A program made the translations under genes and the position numbers. Shown here one piece after another: positions 54,619 to 62,702 of a stretch of DNA of 64,000 nt. The stretch is from positions 248,001-312,000 of the forward strand of contig NZ_FNNZ01000001.1 in assembly GCF_900106925.1 (NCBI RefSeq), given 5' to 3'. The notes under the pieces are model-generated. The model saw nothing but the letters and a program-made list of their open reading frames with translations, was not told the origin of the DNA and ran no database searches. Each line of letters starts with the position of its first letter. The stretch's first letter is position 1. Source of the stretch: Thiocapsa roseopersicina. Its GTDB lineage: Bacteria; Pseudomonadota; Gammaproteobacteria; Chromatiales; Chromatiaceae.

Positions 54619-56343
54619 ATGTCCTACCAGGTGCTCGCCCGCAAATGGCGCCCCAAGAGCTTTGATGATCTGGTCGGACAATCGCATGTGGTCCGCGCGC
54701 TCTCCAATGCGCTCGATCGCGACCAGCTTCATCATGCCTATCTCTTTACCGGCACCCGCGGTGTCGGTAAGACCACGCTCGCACGCATCCTCGCCAAGGC
54801 GCTGAACTGCGAGGAGGGCGTGAACTCGCGCCCCTGCGGGGTCTGCTCGTCCTGTCGCGAGATCGACGGCGGTCGTTTCGTGGATCTCATCGAGGTGGAT
54901 GCCGCCTCGCGGACCAAGGTCGATCAGACCCGCGAGCTTCTGGACAATGTCCCCTATGCCCCGGCCCGTGCACGTTACAAGGTCTATTTGATCGACGAGG
55001 TGCACATGTTCTCCAACCACAGCTTCAACGCCCTGTTGAAGACCTTGGAGGAGCCGCCGCCGCATGTGAAGTTCCTGCTCGCGACCACCGACCCGCAGAA
55101 GGTCCCGGTGACCGTGCTCTCGCGCTGTCTGCAGTTGAATCTGCGACGTCTCTTGCCCGAGGAGATCCGCGCCCGGCTCCAGCATGTCCTGGAGGCCGAG
55201 GGTCTCGCGTTTCAAGCCTCTGCGCTGCCCTTGCTGGCCCGCGGGGCCGACGGCAGCATGCGCGACGGCTTGAGTCTGCTCGATCAGGCGATCGCCTTCG
55301 GCGGCGGACGGGTCGAGGAGTCGGGTGTGCGCACCATGCTCGGGACCCAGCCGGGCGATGTGATCCTCGACCTTTTGGATGCGTTGGCGGCGGGCGACGG
55401 GGCGCGTGTCTTGGCCGAGGTCGAGCGCGTGGCCTCGCTGACGCCGGATTTCGAAGAGCTGCTGCGCGAGCTGATCGCGCTGCTGCATCGTTTGGCACTG
55501 CTTCAGCAGGTACCCGAGACGCTGGCCCCGGACGATCCGGATGCCGTGCGCCTGAAGGCGTTGGCGGATCGGCTCCCGGCCGAGGATCTTCAGCTTTATT
55601 ATCAAGTGGCTTTGACCGGGCAAGGCGACCTGCCGCTCGCCCCCGATCCGCGTGCCGGCTTCGAGATGGTTCTGCTGCGTGCCCTGGCGTTTCGACCGGG
55701 CTCGAATCGCGACGAGCCGCCGCGTGCACCGCCGCGCCCCCTGACCCTTCGCGAGGCCGCGACCGGCGGTGCGACGCGCCCAGCCGAGTCCGACGGCGGT
55801 GCGGTCGGCTCGCCGGTGTCCTCGCCAGCGTCCTCGCCGGTCTCGGTGCTCAGGCCGGTTGCCGAGCCGCGCGTCGCCGAGCCTGCGCCGGCGCATCATC
55901 CCGGATCCGCGACGCGCGCGCCGGCCGAGATGGCGGGTGCCGCGGGTACGGTCGTGCTCACCTCGCACGCGGAATGGCTCCAACTTGTCGATCGTTTGGA
56001 TTTGGGCGGGATCGCGAGCCAGATCGCCCATCATTGCGATCTCAAGGGCTGGTCCGACGGGCGACTCTCGCTCGGCTTGGACCCGGCCGCAGAGCATCTG
56101 CGCTCCGCGGGTGCGGAGTCGCGTCTGCAAGCCGCCCTGGAAAAGACCATGGGGACGGAGGTGAAGCTCGACATCCAGGTCGCCCGGCCGCAGCGCGAGA
56201 CCCTGGCTCAGCGACGCGAGCGCGAGACCGGCGAGCGTCGCCAGGCGGCGGTTTCCGCGATGGAGGAGGACCCGATCGCGCGCGCGATGCAGGACGAGCT
56301 CGACGCGAGCTGGATCGCCGGGAGTATCGAGCCGGCCGATTGA
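54619..56343 (+). CDS. dnaX: DNA polymerase III subunits gamma/tau
   Basis: A 574-residue clamp-loader ATPase. Walker A is TGTRGVGKTTLARI, the zinc site CEEGVNSRPCGVCSSC, DExx-type box YKVYLIDEVHMFS and sensor 1 LLATTDPQKVPVTVLSRCLQ. The C-terminal tau part (DLKGWSDGRLSLGLDPAAEH) is conserved and preceded by a Pro/Ala-rich linker. ATG starts MSYQVLARKWRP. I saw no clear A-AAA-AAG slippery site, so gamma by frameshift is not evident. Confidence 0.96.
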   Translation: MSYQVLARKWRPKSFDDLVGQSHVVRALSNALDRDQLHHAYLFTGTRGVGKTTLARILAKALNCEEGVNSRPCGVCSSCREIDGGRFVDLIEVDAASRTKVDQTRELLDNVPYAPARARYKVYLIDEVHMFSNHSFNALLKTLEEPPPHVKFLLATTDPQKVPVTVLSRCLQLNLRRLLPEEIRARLQHVLEAEGLAFQASALPLLARGADGSMRDGLSLLDQAIAFGGGRVEESGVRTMLGTQPGDVILDLLDALAAGDGARVLAEVERVASLTPDFEELLRELIALLHRLALLQQVPETLAPDDPDAVRLKALADRLPAEDLQLYYQVALTGQGDLPLAPDPRAGFEMVLLRALAFRPGSNRDEPPRAPPRPLTLREAATGGATRPAESDGGAVGSPVSSPASSPVSVLRPVAEPRVAEPAPAHHPGSATRAPAEMAGAAGTVVLTSHAEWLQLVDRLDLGGIASQIAHHCDLKGWSDGRLSLGLDPAAEHLRSAGAESRLQAALEKTMGTEVKLDIQVARPQRETLAQRRERETGERRQAAVSAMEEDPIARAMQDELDASWIAGSIEPAD

Positions 56344-56552
56344 AGACCGGCGGGCGGGTTCGGAACCGGCTCGCCGGGCGTTTCCGTTGTCCCGAGTCTC
56401 CGTTCTGAGATTCGGATGGACTGGGGTCGCACTGCGACTGATTCTTCCAAAGAGATAGCCAACCGAGAAGAGAGGATGCGGGAGATGGACGGCGTTCGGC
56501 GCCGTGCGCTATCCCGCCTCGGCCCTCCGGCCGGGGTTTCCCGCGACAATGT

Positions 56553-56879
56553 ATGATGAAAGGTGGAATCGGCAACCTGCTCAAACAAGCGCAGAAGATG
56601 CAGGAAGACATGAAGCTGGCTCAAGAGCGGCTCGCCTTGGAAGAGGTCGTCGGCGAGTCCGGCGGCGGCATGGTCAAGGTGACCATGAACGGCCGCTATC
56701 AGGTCAGTCGGGTAGAAATCGACCCCGGTGTGATGGGCGACGACAAGGAGATGCTCGAAGATCTGATTACCGCGGCGGTGAACGGTGCAAGCCAGCGCGT
56801 GGCCGAGAAGGCGAAGGAGAACATGGCCGAGCTGACCGCCGGGTTGCCCTTGCCGCCCGGGATGAAGCTGCCCTTCTAG
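56553..56879 (+). CDS. YbaB/EbfC nucleoid-associated protein
   Basis: A 108-residue YbaB/EbfC family DNA-binding protein: [40 protein letters not shown] and [13 protein letters not shown]. It is between dnaX and recR, the standard gene order. Homodimer; bends DNA. Confidence 0.94.
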   Translation: MMKGGIGNLLKQAQKMQEDMKLAQERLALEEVVGESGGGMVKVTMNGRYQVSRVEIDPGVMGDDKEMLEDLITAAVNGASQRVAEKAKENMAELTAGLPLPPGMKLPF

Positions 56880-56894
56880 GCGCGGTTCGTCGCC

Positions 56895-57491
56895 GTGTCC
56901 GAGCGCCCGCTTCTCGGTCAGTTGATCGATGCCTTGCGGTGCCTGCCCGGCGTCGGGCCCAAGTCGGCGCAGCGCATCGCCTTCCATCTGCTCGAGCGCG
57001 ATCGCGAGGGCGGGGCGCGTCTGGCGCGGATCATGGCCGATGCCATGACGCGGATCCGTCGCTGTTGCCGCTGCCGGACCCTGACCGAGCAGGACCTGTG
57101 TGCGCTCTGCACCAACCCGCATCGCGACGGCGGGCTCTTGTGCGTGGTCGAGCAGCCGTCCGAGATCCTGGCGATCGAGCAGGCGACGGACTTTCGCGGA
57201 CTCTATTTCGTGCTCGGCGGGCGGCTCTCGCCGCTCGACGGGATCGGCCCGGAGGAGCTGGGCCTGGACCTGCTCGACGCGCGTCTTTCGGGCGGGGAGG
57301 TGCGCGAGGTCATCCTCGCCATCAGTCCGACCGTCGAGGGGAGTGCGACGGCACATTTTATTGCCGAGTCCGCCGATCGGCACGGGGTGAGCGCGACCCG
57401 CATCGCCCACGGTGTCCCGCTGGGCGGAGAGCTTGAATATCTGGACGGCGGAACGCTGGCGTTGGCCTTCAACGGTCGGCGCCGACTCTGA
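56895..57491 (+). CDS. recR: Recombination mediator protein RecR
   Basis: A 198-residue RecR: HhH motif [17 protein letters not shown], zinc finger [16 protein letters not shown], Toprim domain [15 protein letters not shown] and [19 protein letters not shown] start 15 bases after ybaB. Works with RecO/RecF to load RecA. Confidence 0.96.
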   Translation: MSERPLLGQLIDALRCLPGVGPKSAQRIAFHLLERDREGGARLARIMADAMTRIRRCCRCRTLTEQDLCALCTNPHRDGGLLCVVEQPSEILAIEQATDFRGLYFVLGGRLSPLDGIGPEELGLDLLDARLSGGEVREVILAISPTVEGSATAHFIAESADRHGVSATRIAHGVPLGGELEYLDGGTLALAFNGRRRL

Positions 57492-57525
57492 CACCAATGG
57501 CCTCTTAACGGAGCGGAGCGCAACG

Positions 57526-57870
57526 ATGTCTGATACCATTTTCGGCAAGATCGCCGCCGGCGAAGTCTCGGCCGACATCGTCTATGAAGACGAGGACCTG
57601 GTCGCCTTCCGAGACCTTCACCCGCAAGCGCCGACCCATATCCTGGTGATCCCGCGCAAGCCGATTCCGACCCTGAACGCGGTGCAGCCCGAGGATGCCG
57701 AGCTGATCGGCAAGCTCTTCCTGGCCGCGGCCAAGATTGCCGAGCAGGAGGGGATCGCCGCCGGCGGCTACCGGACCTTGATCAACTGCAACGCGGCGGC
57801 CGGGCAGACGGTGTACCACCTGCACCTGCACATCCTGGGCGGGCGCCCCATGCAGTGGCCGCCCGGCTGA
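57526..57870 (+). CDS. HIT-family nucleotide-binding hydrolase (HinT-like)
   Basis: A 114-residue histidine-triad protein. The triad is TVYHLHLHILGGR; IFGKIAAGEVSADIVYEDE is the usual start. HinT-type enzymes cleave adenosine phosphoramidates. ATG follows an ACGGAGCGGAGCGC Shine–Dalgarno-like stretch. Confidence 0.94.
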   Translation: MSDTIFGKIAAGEVSADIVYEDEDLVAFRDLHPQAPTHILVIPRKPIPTLNAVQPEDAELIGKLFLAAAKIAEQEGIAAGGYRTLINCNAAAGQTVYHLHLHILGGRPMQWPPG

Positions 57871-57932
57871 GGGTGGTTGCAGGGCACCTTGCGTCACGGC
57901 TACCGGGGCAGAGCAGAGATTCCGAGAACGTC

Positions 57933-57992
57933 CGAGATCGTTGTCGTGATCGTAGTCGTATCGATAGTCGATGACGACAACGAACGGTCTCG
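57933..57992. repeat. R7-type hairpin
   Basis: CGAGATCGTTGTCGTGATCG and TGACGACAACGA with outer TCTCG form an inverted repeat related to the inner part of 47056–47178. It lies upstream of minC. Confidence 0.6.
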
Positions 57993-58103
57993 ATACATCG
58001 GCCGAGCTGCACTAGGACCCGGACCCGAACGTCGTCGACGAACGGCAACCTTTTGATTCATTTCCAGCGGAGATCGACGGGCGTTTGCCCCGAAAGCAGC
58101 AAC

Positions 58104-58895
58104 ATGGCAGGGTATCAACGCACGTCTGTCGGGGATCGCCCCGCCGTCTTCGAGCTTAAGGCGGCCGGTTTCACCCTGCCGATCATTCGTCTGCTCGAGG
58201 CCGATATCGAGGCGGTTGCCGCCGAGCTGGGTGCCCGGGTCGAGCAGGCGCCGGAGTTTTTTCGCAATACGCCGGTGGTCATCGATCTGAGCGCCTTTCC
58301 CGAGGGCGGCGCCAAGGTCGAGTTTCCGCTCTTGGTCGGTCTGCTGCGCGGCTACGGCATGATTCCCTTCGGCGTGCGCGGCGGCAACAAGGCCCAGAAC
58401 GAGGCCGCGGAGGCGATGGAGCTGGCGATCCTCGGCGAGCACGAGACCCGTGCGTCCCGCACCGAGCGCAGCGCCGCGCCGGAGGAGCCCGCGCCGAGTG
58501 CCCCCGCCGGGGCCGCGCCGTCGGTTCAGCAGGGCGAGCACGCGGCAAACCCTCGTGCAGGAGCCGGTGCGGCCTTCACCTTGGTCACACGCCCGGTGCG
58601 CTCGGGGCAACGCGTCTACGCCGCCGGCGGGGATCTGTCCATCATCGCCGCGGTGAGCTCGGGCGCGGAGCTGATGGCCGACGGCAACATCCATGTCTAC
58701 GGTCCATTGCGCGGTCGTGCGCTGGCCGGCATGAAGGGCAACACGGACGCGCGGATCTTTTGCCAAGATCTCCAAGCCGAGCTGGTCTCGGTGGCCGGGC
58801 ATTACCGGGTGAGCGAGAACATCCCGATCGAGCTGCGCGGCGTGCCGGTCCAGATCTATTTGGACCAGAAGATCCTGAGAATCGAAAAACTTTGA
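58104..58895 (+). CDS. minC: Septum site-determining protein MinC
   Basis: A 263-residue MinC. The N-terminal domain (FELKAAGFTLPIIRLLEADI) is joined by an Ala/Pro-rich linker to the C-terminal beta-helix (QRVYAAGGDLSIIAAVSSGA, ELMADGNIHVYGPLRGRALA) with GNTDARIFCQDLQAELVSVA. It inhibits FtsZ. ATG at 58104 was preferred; it leads the Min operon. Confidence 0.95.
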   Translation: MAGYQRTSVGDRPAVFELKAAGFTLPIIRLLEADIEAVAAELGARVEQAPEFFRNTPVVIDLSAFPEGGAKVEFPLLVGLLRGYGMIPFGVRGGNKAQNEAAEAMELAILGEHETRASRTERSAAPEEPAPSAPAGAAPSVQQGEHAANPRAGAGAAFTLVTRPVRSGQRVYAAGGDLSIIAAVSSGAELMADGNIHVYGPLRGRALAGMKGNTDARIFCQDLQAELVSVAGHYRVSENIPIELRGVPVQIYLDQKILRIEKL

Positions 58896-58944
58896 CCCGA
58901 CGCAGGGTTGGGCGACGGACCATCCCATTTTGGAGGCGGCTACT

Positions 58945-59754
58945 TTGGCGAGAATTATTGTGATCACCTCGGGCAAGGGCGGGGTCGGCAAAACGACCAC
59001 GTCCGCCGCGTTGGCTATGGGACTGGCGCAACGCGGTCATCGCACGGTTGTCATCGACTTCGATGTGGGCCTGCGCAACCTTGATCTCATCATGGGTTGC
59101 GAGCGCCGTGTCGTCTACGATTTCGTCAATGTCATCAATCAGGAGGCCAACCTCAACCAGGCCCTGATCCGCGACAAGCGTTGCGACAACCTCTATGTGC
59201 TGCCGGCCTCTCAGACCCGCGACAAGGATGCGCTGACCAAGGAGGGTGTCGGGCGCGTGCTCGAGGAGCTGGCCCACGGCTACGACTTCATTGTCTGCGA
59301 CTCGCCGGCCGGCATCGAGCACGGTGCCACCATGGCCATGTACTATGCCGACGATGCCATCGTGGTGACCAATCCCGAGGTCTCCTCGGTGCGGGACTCC
59401 GACCGCATGCTGGGGATCCTGTCGAGCAAGTCGCGCCGGGCCGAGTCCAACGAGGAGCCGATCCGCGAGTTTCTGCTGCTCACCCGCTACGATCCGGCGC
59501 GGGTCGAGAAGGGCGAGATGTTGAGTGTGGACGACGTGCAGGAGATCCTGTCGCTGACCTTGATCGGCGTCATTCCGGAGTCGAAATCCGTCCTGACTGC
59601 ATCCAACTCAGGAGTCCCCGTGGTCCTCGATCGGGAGAGCGATGCCGGCAAGGCGTATTCCGATACGGTTGCTCGCTATCTGGGCGACGAGGTGCCGCAC
59701 CGTTTTCTCCAAGTGGAGAAGAAGGGCTTCCTGAAGCGCTTTTTCAGAGGCTGA
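58945..59754 (+). CDS. minD: Septum site-determining protein MinD
   Basis: A 269-residue ParA-type ATPase: deviant Walker A SGKGGVGKTTTSAALA, switch FDVGLRNLDL and DSPAGIEHGA. C-terminal amphipathic membrane-targeting helix KKGFLKRFFRG. The start is TTG, preceded by GGAGGCGG, which fixes it. Confidence 0.96.
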   Translation: MARIIVITSGKGGVGKTTTSAALAMGLAQRGHRTVVIDFDVGLRNLDLIMGCERRVVYDFVNVINQEANLNQALIRDKRCDNLYVLPASQTRDKDALTKEGVGRVLEELAHGYDFIVCDSPAGIEHGATMAMYYADDAIVVTNPEVSSVRDSDRMLGILSSKSRRAESNEEPIREFLLLTRYDPARVEKGEMLSVDDVQEILSLTLIGVIPESKSVLTASNSGVPVVLDRESDAGKAYSDTVARYLGDEVPHRFLQVEKKGFLKRFFRG

Positions 59755-59757
59755 CCT

Positions 59758-60027
59758 ATGGGCTTACTCGACTACTTCCGCTCCTCGCGTCCGAAGGGCT
59801 CCGCAAGTGTAGCCAAGGAGCGGCTGCAGATCCTGGTGGCCCACGATCGCACGCAGCGTGGCCGTCCCTCTTATCTCCCCAAGCTGCAGCAGGAGATCCT
59901 CGAGGTCATCCGCAAGTACGTGGAGGTCGACATGAATGCCGTCTCCGTCAAATACGAGCAGGAGGACAGTCACGAGGTCTTGGAGTTGAATATCGTCTTG
60001 CCGGATACGGTGCAGGGACGCATCTGA
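59758..60027 (+). CDS. minE: Cell division topological specificity factor MinE
   Basis: An 89-residue MinE starting MGLLDYFRSSRPKGSASVAK (membrane-targeting helix) followed by ERLQILVAHDRTQRGRPSYL, the anti-MinCD region, and the dimerisation half. It is three bases after minD. Confidence 0.96.
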   Translation: MGLLDYFRSSRPKGSASVAKERLQILVAHDRTQRGRPSYLPKLQQEILEVIRKYVEVDMNAVSVKYEQEDSHEVLELNIVLPDTVQGRI

Positions 60028-60038
60028 GTGCGGCGGGG

Positions 60039-60210
60039 GTAGGATGGGTAGAGCGCCAGCGAAACCCATCCGAAAAGCTCCAACACCCCGGTCCCGGCAC
60101 CCCCGGAGCGCCAGCGAAACCCATCCTCCAAACCGCCGCGTCGCCGGGATGCCGGGTTTCGGTCCGATGCCCTTGGCGCGGGCTGGATGGGTTTCGCTGG
60201 CGCTCTACTA
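60039..60210. repeat. R3 long inverted-repeat element, copy 2
   Basis: Begins GTAGGATGGGTAGAGCGCC and ends with GGATGGGTTTCGCTGGCG followed by CTCTACT, an inverted partner slightly degraded. An internal GGAGCGCCAGCGAAACCC repeats the arm once more. Confidence 0.85.
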
Positions 60211-60240
60211 CGTCTTTCGGTTTTTCGAATCGTTCCTGAA

Positions 60241-60434
60241 TTAAACCGCGTCCAGAGCGACATGCGTCGTTTTCGTGTTGTATTCGGCCTTGGGACGTCA
60301 CCGCCCGTGGTGGAGGCGCGGTTTAAAAGTTTATATTTTTTAGAACTTTAAACCGCGCCAGCTCCAACAGTCGTCGAGTCTGCCGGGGCCGATCCGATCC
60401 AAAAACATCCCATACCGCGCCGGGCGCGGTTTAA
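60241..60434. repeat. R5 element, full copy
   Basis: TTAAACCGCG at the left and CGCGGTTTAA at the right are 10-bp terminal inverted repeats. The internal hairpin GGCGCGGTTTAAAAGTT / AACTTTAAACCGCGCC (60315–60359) encloses TATATTTTTTAG. The right end provides the stop codon (TAA on minus strand) of the L,D-transpeptidase gene. Confidence 0.9.
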
Positions 60435-61033
60435 GGCAGGATCTTGATCGGCGTGCCGTCGCGCACCATCGACCAGATCTCGTCGATCTCGTGGTTCTGT
60501 ACCGCGATGCAGCCCTGTGTCCAATCGCGATTGGCGTATTGCCGGCGCAGCGCCTCGGACTGGATATAGTTCGGAAGACCGTGAATCATGATCATCCCGC
60601 CGGGGTTGGAATAACCGAGCGAGCGACTGACGAGCTTGTCGCGCTCGTTCGGATAGGAGATGTGGATCGATTTATAGTAGTTGCTGTTCGGGTTGCGCCA
60701 GTTGAGCAGATAGTCGCCGATCGGGGTGCGCTCGTCGCCCTCGCGAAACTTGTGACCGTCCGGTGATCCGCCGAGCGCGATCCGGTACTCGCGGATCACC
60801 CGTCCATTGTTGTGCAGCTCCAGCTTGCGTTGCGATTTTTTGACGACGACCTTGTCGGCGTGACTCGGCGCAACCGCCGTCGTCTTCGGTGGGCTGCCGC
60901 AGCCTGCGAGCCCGAGTAACCCTGCAACTGCCAGTGTCGCCAGCAGGTATTGCCCGGCACGGCCGCGGTGCTCGGGTCGGCGGGTAGGGTGTCCGGCAAT
61001 GGCGGTCATGGGGTCTTTCGCGTCGGTGTGCAT
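60431..61033 (-). CDS. L,D-transpeptidase (YkuD-fold lipoprotein)
   Basis: A 200-residue protein. Signal peptide and lipobox LLGLAGC indicate a lipoprotein. The YkuD catalytic region has IMIHGLPNY and the Cys-containing DWTQGCIAVQNHEIDEIW, matching HG…S/TxGCI. It would cross-link peptidoglycan or attach proteins to it. ATG at 61009 is an alternative start. The stop codon lies in the R5 repeat. Confidence 0.9.
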   Translation of the reverse strand: MHTDAKDPMTAIAGHPTRRPEHRGRAGQYLLATLAVAGLLGLAGCGSPPKTTAVAPSHADKVVVKKSQRKLELHNNGRVIREYRIALGGSPDGHKFREGDERTPIGDYLLNWRNPNSNYYKSIHISYPNERDKLVSRSLGYSNPGGMIMIHGLPNYIQSEALRRQYANRDWTQGCIAVQNHEIDEIWSMVRDGTPIKILP

Positions 61034-61181
61034 GGGTCGGATCCGGTTTCTGGAAGGGCGCCACGGCGTCGGCCGTGCTCATCAGCAACACGCGAAAGTG
61101 TAGGTAACCGCATGACAAAACGCCATCTTGTTTGGCGATTTTTCGATCTGAAAATCCCGAGCCGAGCCCCGGGGTCGCCGA

Positions 61182-62378
61182 TCAGAACTCGGGAAGGACG
61201 CGGAAAAAGAGCGTCTTGAGATAGGCGGTCTCCGGGATCGCGGGATGCACCGGATGGTCCGGCCCCTGCTGTCCGGTCTCCAAGAGCTGCAGGGTGCGAC
61301 CGGCGCGGCGTGCCGCCTGCTGGACGGTCCGCACGAAGACGTCGCGACCCATGTGGAAGGAGCACGAGGAGGTCACCAGCAGGCCGCCCGGCTCCAAGAG
61401 CTCCATCCCGAGTCGATTGAGCCGCAGATACGCCTGCATCCCGTCCTTTTCGTCCTTGCGTCGCTTGATGAAGGCGGGTGGGTCGAGGAGCACGGTGTCG
61501 AAACGGGCGTCCTCCTCGCGCAGGGCGCGCAGCACCTCGAAGGCGTCGCCGTGTCGGCCTTGGACGCGTTCCGCCAGCCGGTTGCGCGCCGCATTTTCGG
61601 CGACCCGCTCGAGCGCCGGCAGCGAGCTATCGACGCAGACGACCTGCTCGGCGCCCAATGCCGCGGCGCGCAGACCCCAGGCACCGATATAGCTGCAGAC
61701 ATCCAGGACGCGCCGGCCGACACCGTAGCGTGCCAGTCGGGTGCGATTCTCAGCTTGATCGAAGAACCAGCCGGTCTTCTGGCCGGTCAAGGGCGAGACG
61801 AGAAACTCCAGATCGTTCTCGATCAGGGGCAGGGTGTCCTCGGGCGAGCCCAGGATGACCTCGACACCCTGAGTCAGGCCCTCCATCTCGCGCACCGAGG
61901 TGTCGTTGCGCAGCACGATCGCCTTGGGGCGCAGCACCTGCTCGAGTGCCGCCAGGATCTCGCCCTGCACCCGTTCCATCCCGGCGGTGGTGATCTGCAC
62001 GGCGAGCAGATCGCCGTAGCGGTCGACGACCAGCCCCGGCATCCCGTCGCTTTCCCCGAAGATCAGCCGATAGAAAGGCCGCGTGTAAAGCCGCTCGCGC
62101 AGCGCCAGGGCGTCGTGGATGCGTTTGAGCCACAGGGTCGGGCTCAGCGGCTGTGTCGGATCGCGGCTCACCACGCGCGCGCAAATCAACGAATGCGGAT
62201 TGGCATAGCCGTGGCCGATCCAGCGATCGTGATCGCTGCGGATCGCGACCGGCTGACCGGGCTGGAAATCCTTCAGCGGCGTGGCCTTGGTATCGACCTC
62301 GTTGCTGTAGATCCAGCAGTGTCCGGCGATGAGGCGGCGTTCCTGGTCTTTGCTCAGGATGAGGGGTTGGGTCTTCAT
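61182..62378 (-). CDS. RlmI-type 23S rRNA (cytosine-C5) methyltransferase
   Basis: A 398-residue class I SAM methyltransferase with N-terminal PUA domain (KDQERRLIAGHCWIYSNEVD). The SAM-binding stretch is RRVLDVCSYIGAWGLRAAAL, and catalytic loops are VLLDPPAFIKRRKDEKDGM and LLVTSSCSFHMGRDVF. It resembles RlmI, which methylates C1962 of 23S rRNA. Confidence 0.9.
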   Translation of the reverse strand: MKTQPLILSKDQERRLIAGHCWIYSNEVDTKATPLKDFQPGQPVAIRSDHDRWIGHGYANPHSLICARVVSRDPTQPLSPTLWLKRIHDALALRERLYTRPFYRLIFGESDGMPGLVVDRYGDLLAVQITTAGMERVQGEILAALEQVLRPKAIVLRNDTSVREMEGLTQGVEVILGSPEDTLPLIENDLEFLVSPLTGQKTGWFFDQAENRTRLARYGVGRRVLDVCSYIGAWGLRAAALGAEQVVCVDSSLPALERVAENAARNRLAERVQGRHGDAFEVLRALREEDARFDTVLLDPPAFIKRRKDEKDGMQAYLRLNRLGMELLEPGGLLVTSSCSFHMGRDVFVRTVQQAARRAGRTLQLLETGQQGPDHPVHPAIPETAYLKTLFFRVLPEF

Positions 62379-62702
62379 GATCGGGTGTCCTGTGGTGTCT
62401 GGGCGCTCGTCGTCTTGCGCGGTGACAGACTATCAGAACCGGGCAAGTTCGGTCGGGGATGGAAAGGGATTCGGGTGGACGCAAGTTCTTAGGAGCCGCC
62501 AGCTATCAGCTATCAGCCGTCGTCTGTGCTGACGATAGGAGACACAAGTTGCGCCGACGGTTGGTTGCGGTTTTGCCTCGCACGGCTCGGTACAACCAAC
62601 GGCGCTGATTTCGAGCCAGCTGACAGCCAACAGCCAAAAGCCAAAAGCCAAAAGCGAACGGAGTCCGGCCATCAGTCGCGCCCCACGCCCGGAGGATCAG
62701 CC
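62379..62702. other. Intergenic region between divergent genes
   Basis: Contains the R4 copy and small tandem units (AGCTATC near 62505 and GCCAAAA). The ATG of the thioredoxin-like gene is preceded by GGAGGATCAGCC. No other gene is seen. Confidence 0.5.
62523..62600 (+). repeat. R4 dispersed repeat, copy 3
   Basis: GTGCTGACGATAGGAGACAC at left, GCGCCGACGGTTGGTTGCGG in the middle, TACAACCAAC at right. A short tandem of GCCAAAA units follows at about 62630–62652. Confidence 0.75.

Noticed and set aside
54619-56343. dnaX programmed frameshift site
   Set aside because: I saw no A-rich slippery heptamer or following hairpin that I could support.
61245-62492. Plus-strand frame opposite the RlmI-type gene
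   Set aside because: Shadow frame; the minus-strand methyltransferase has clear SAM motifs.
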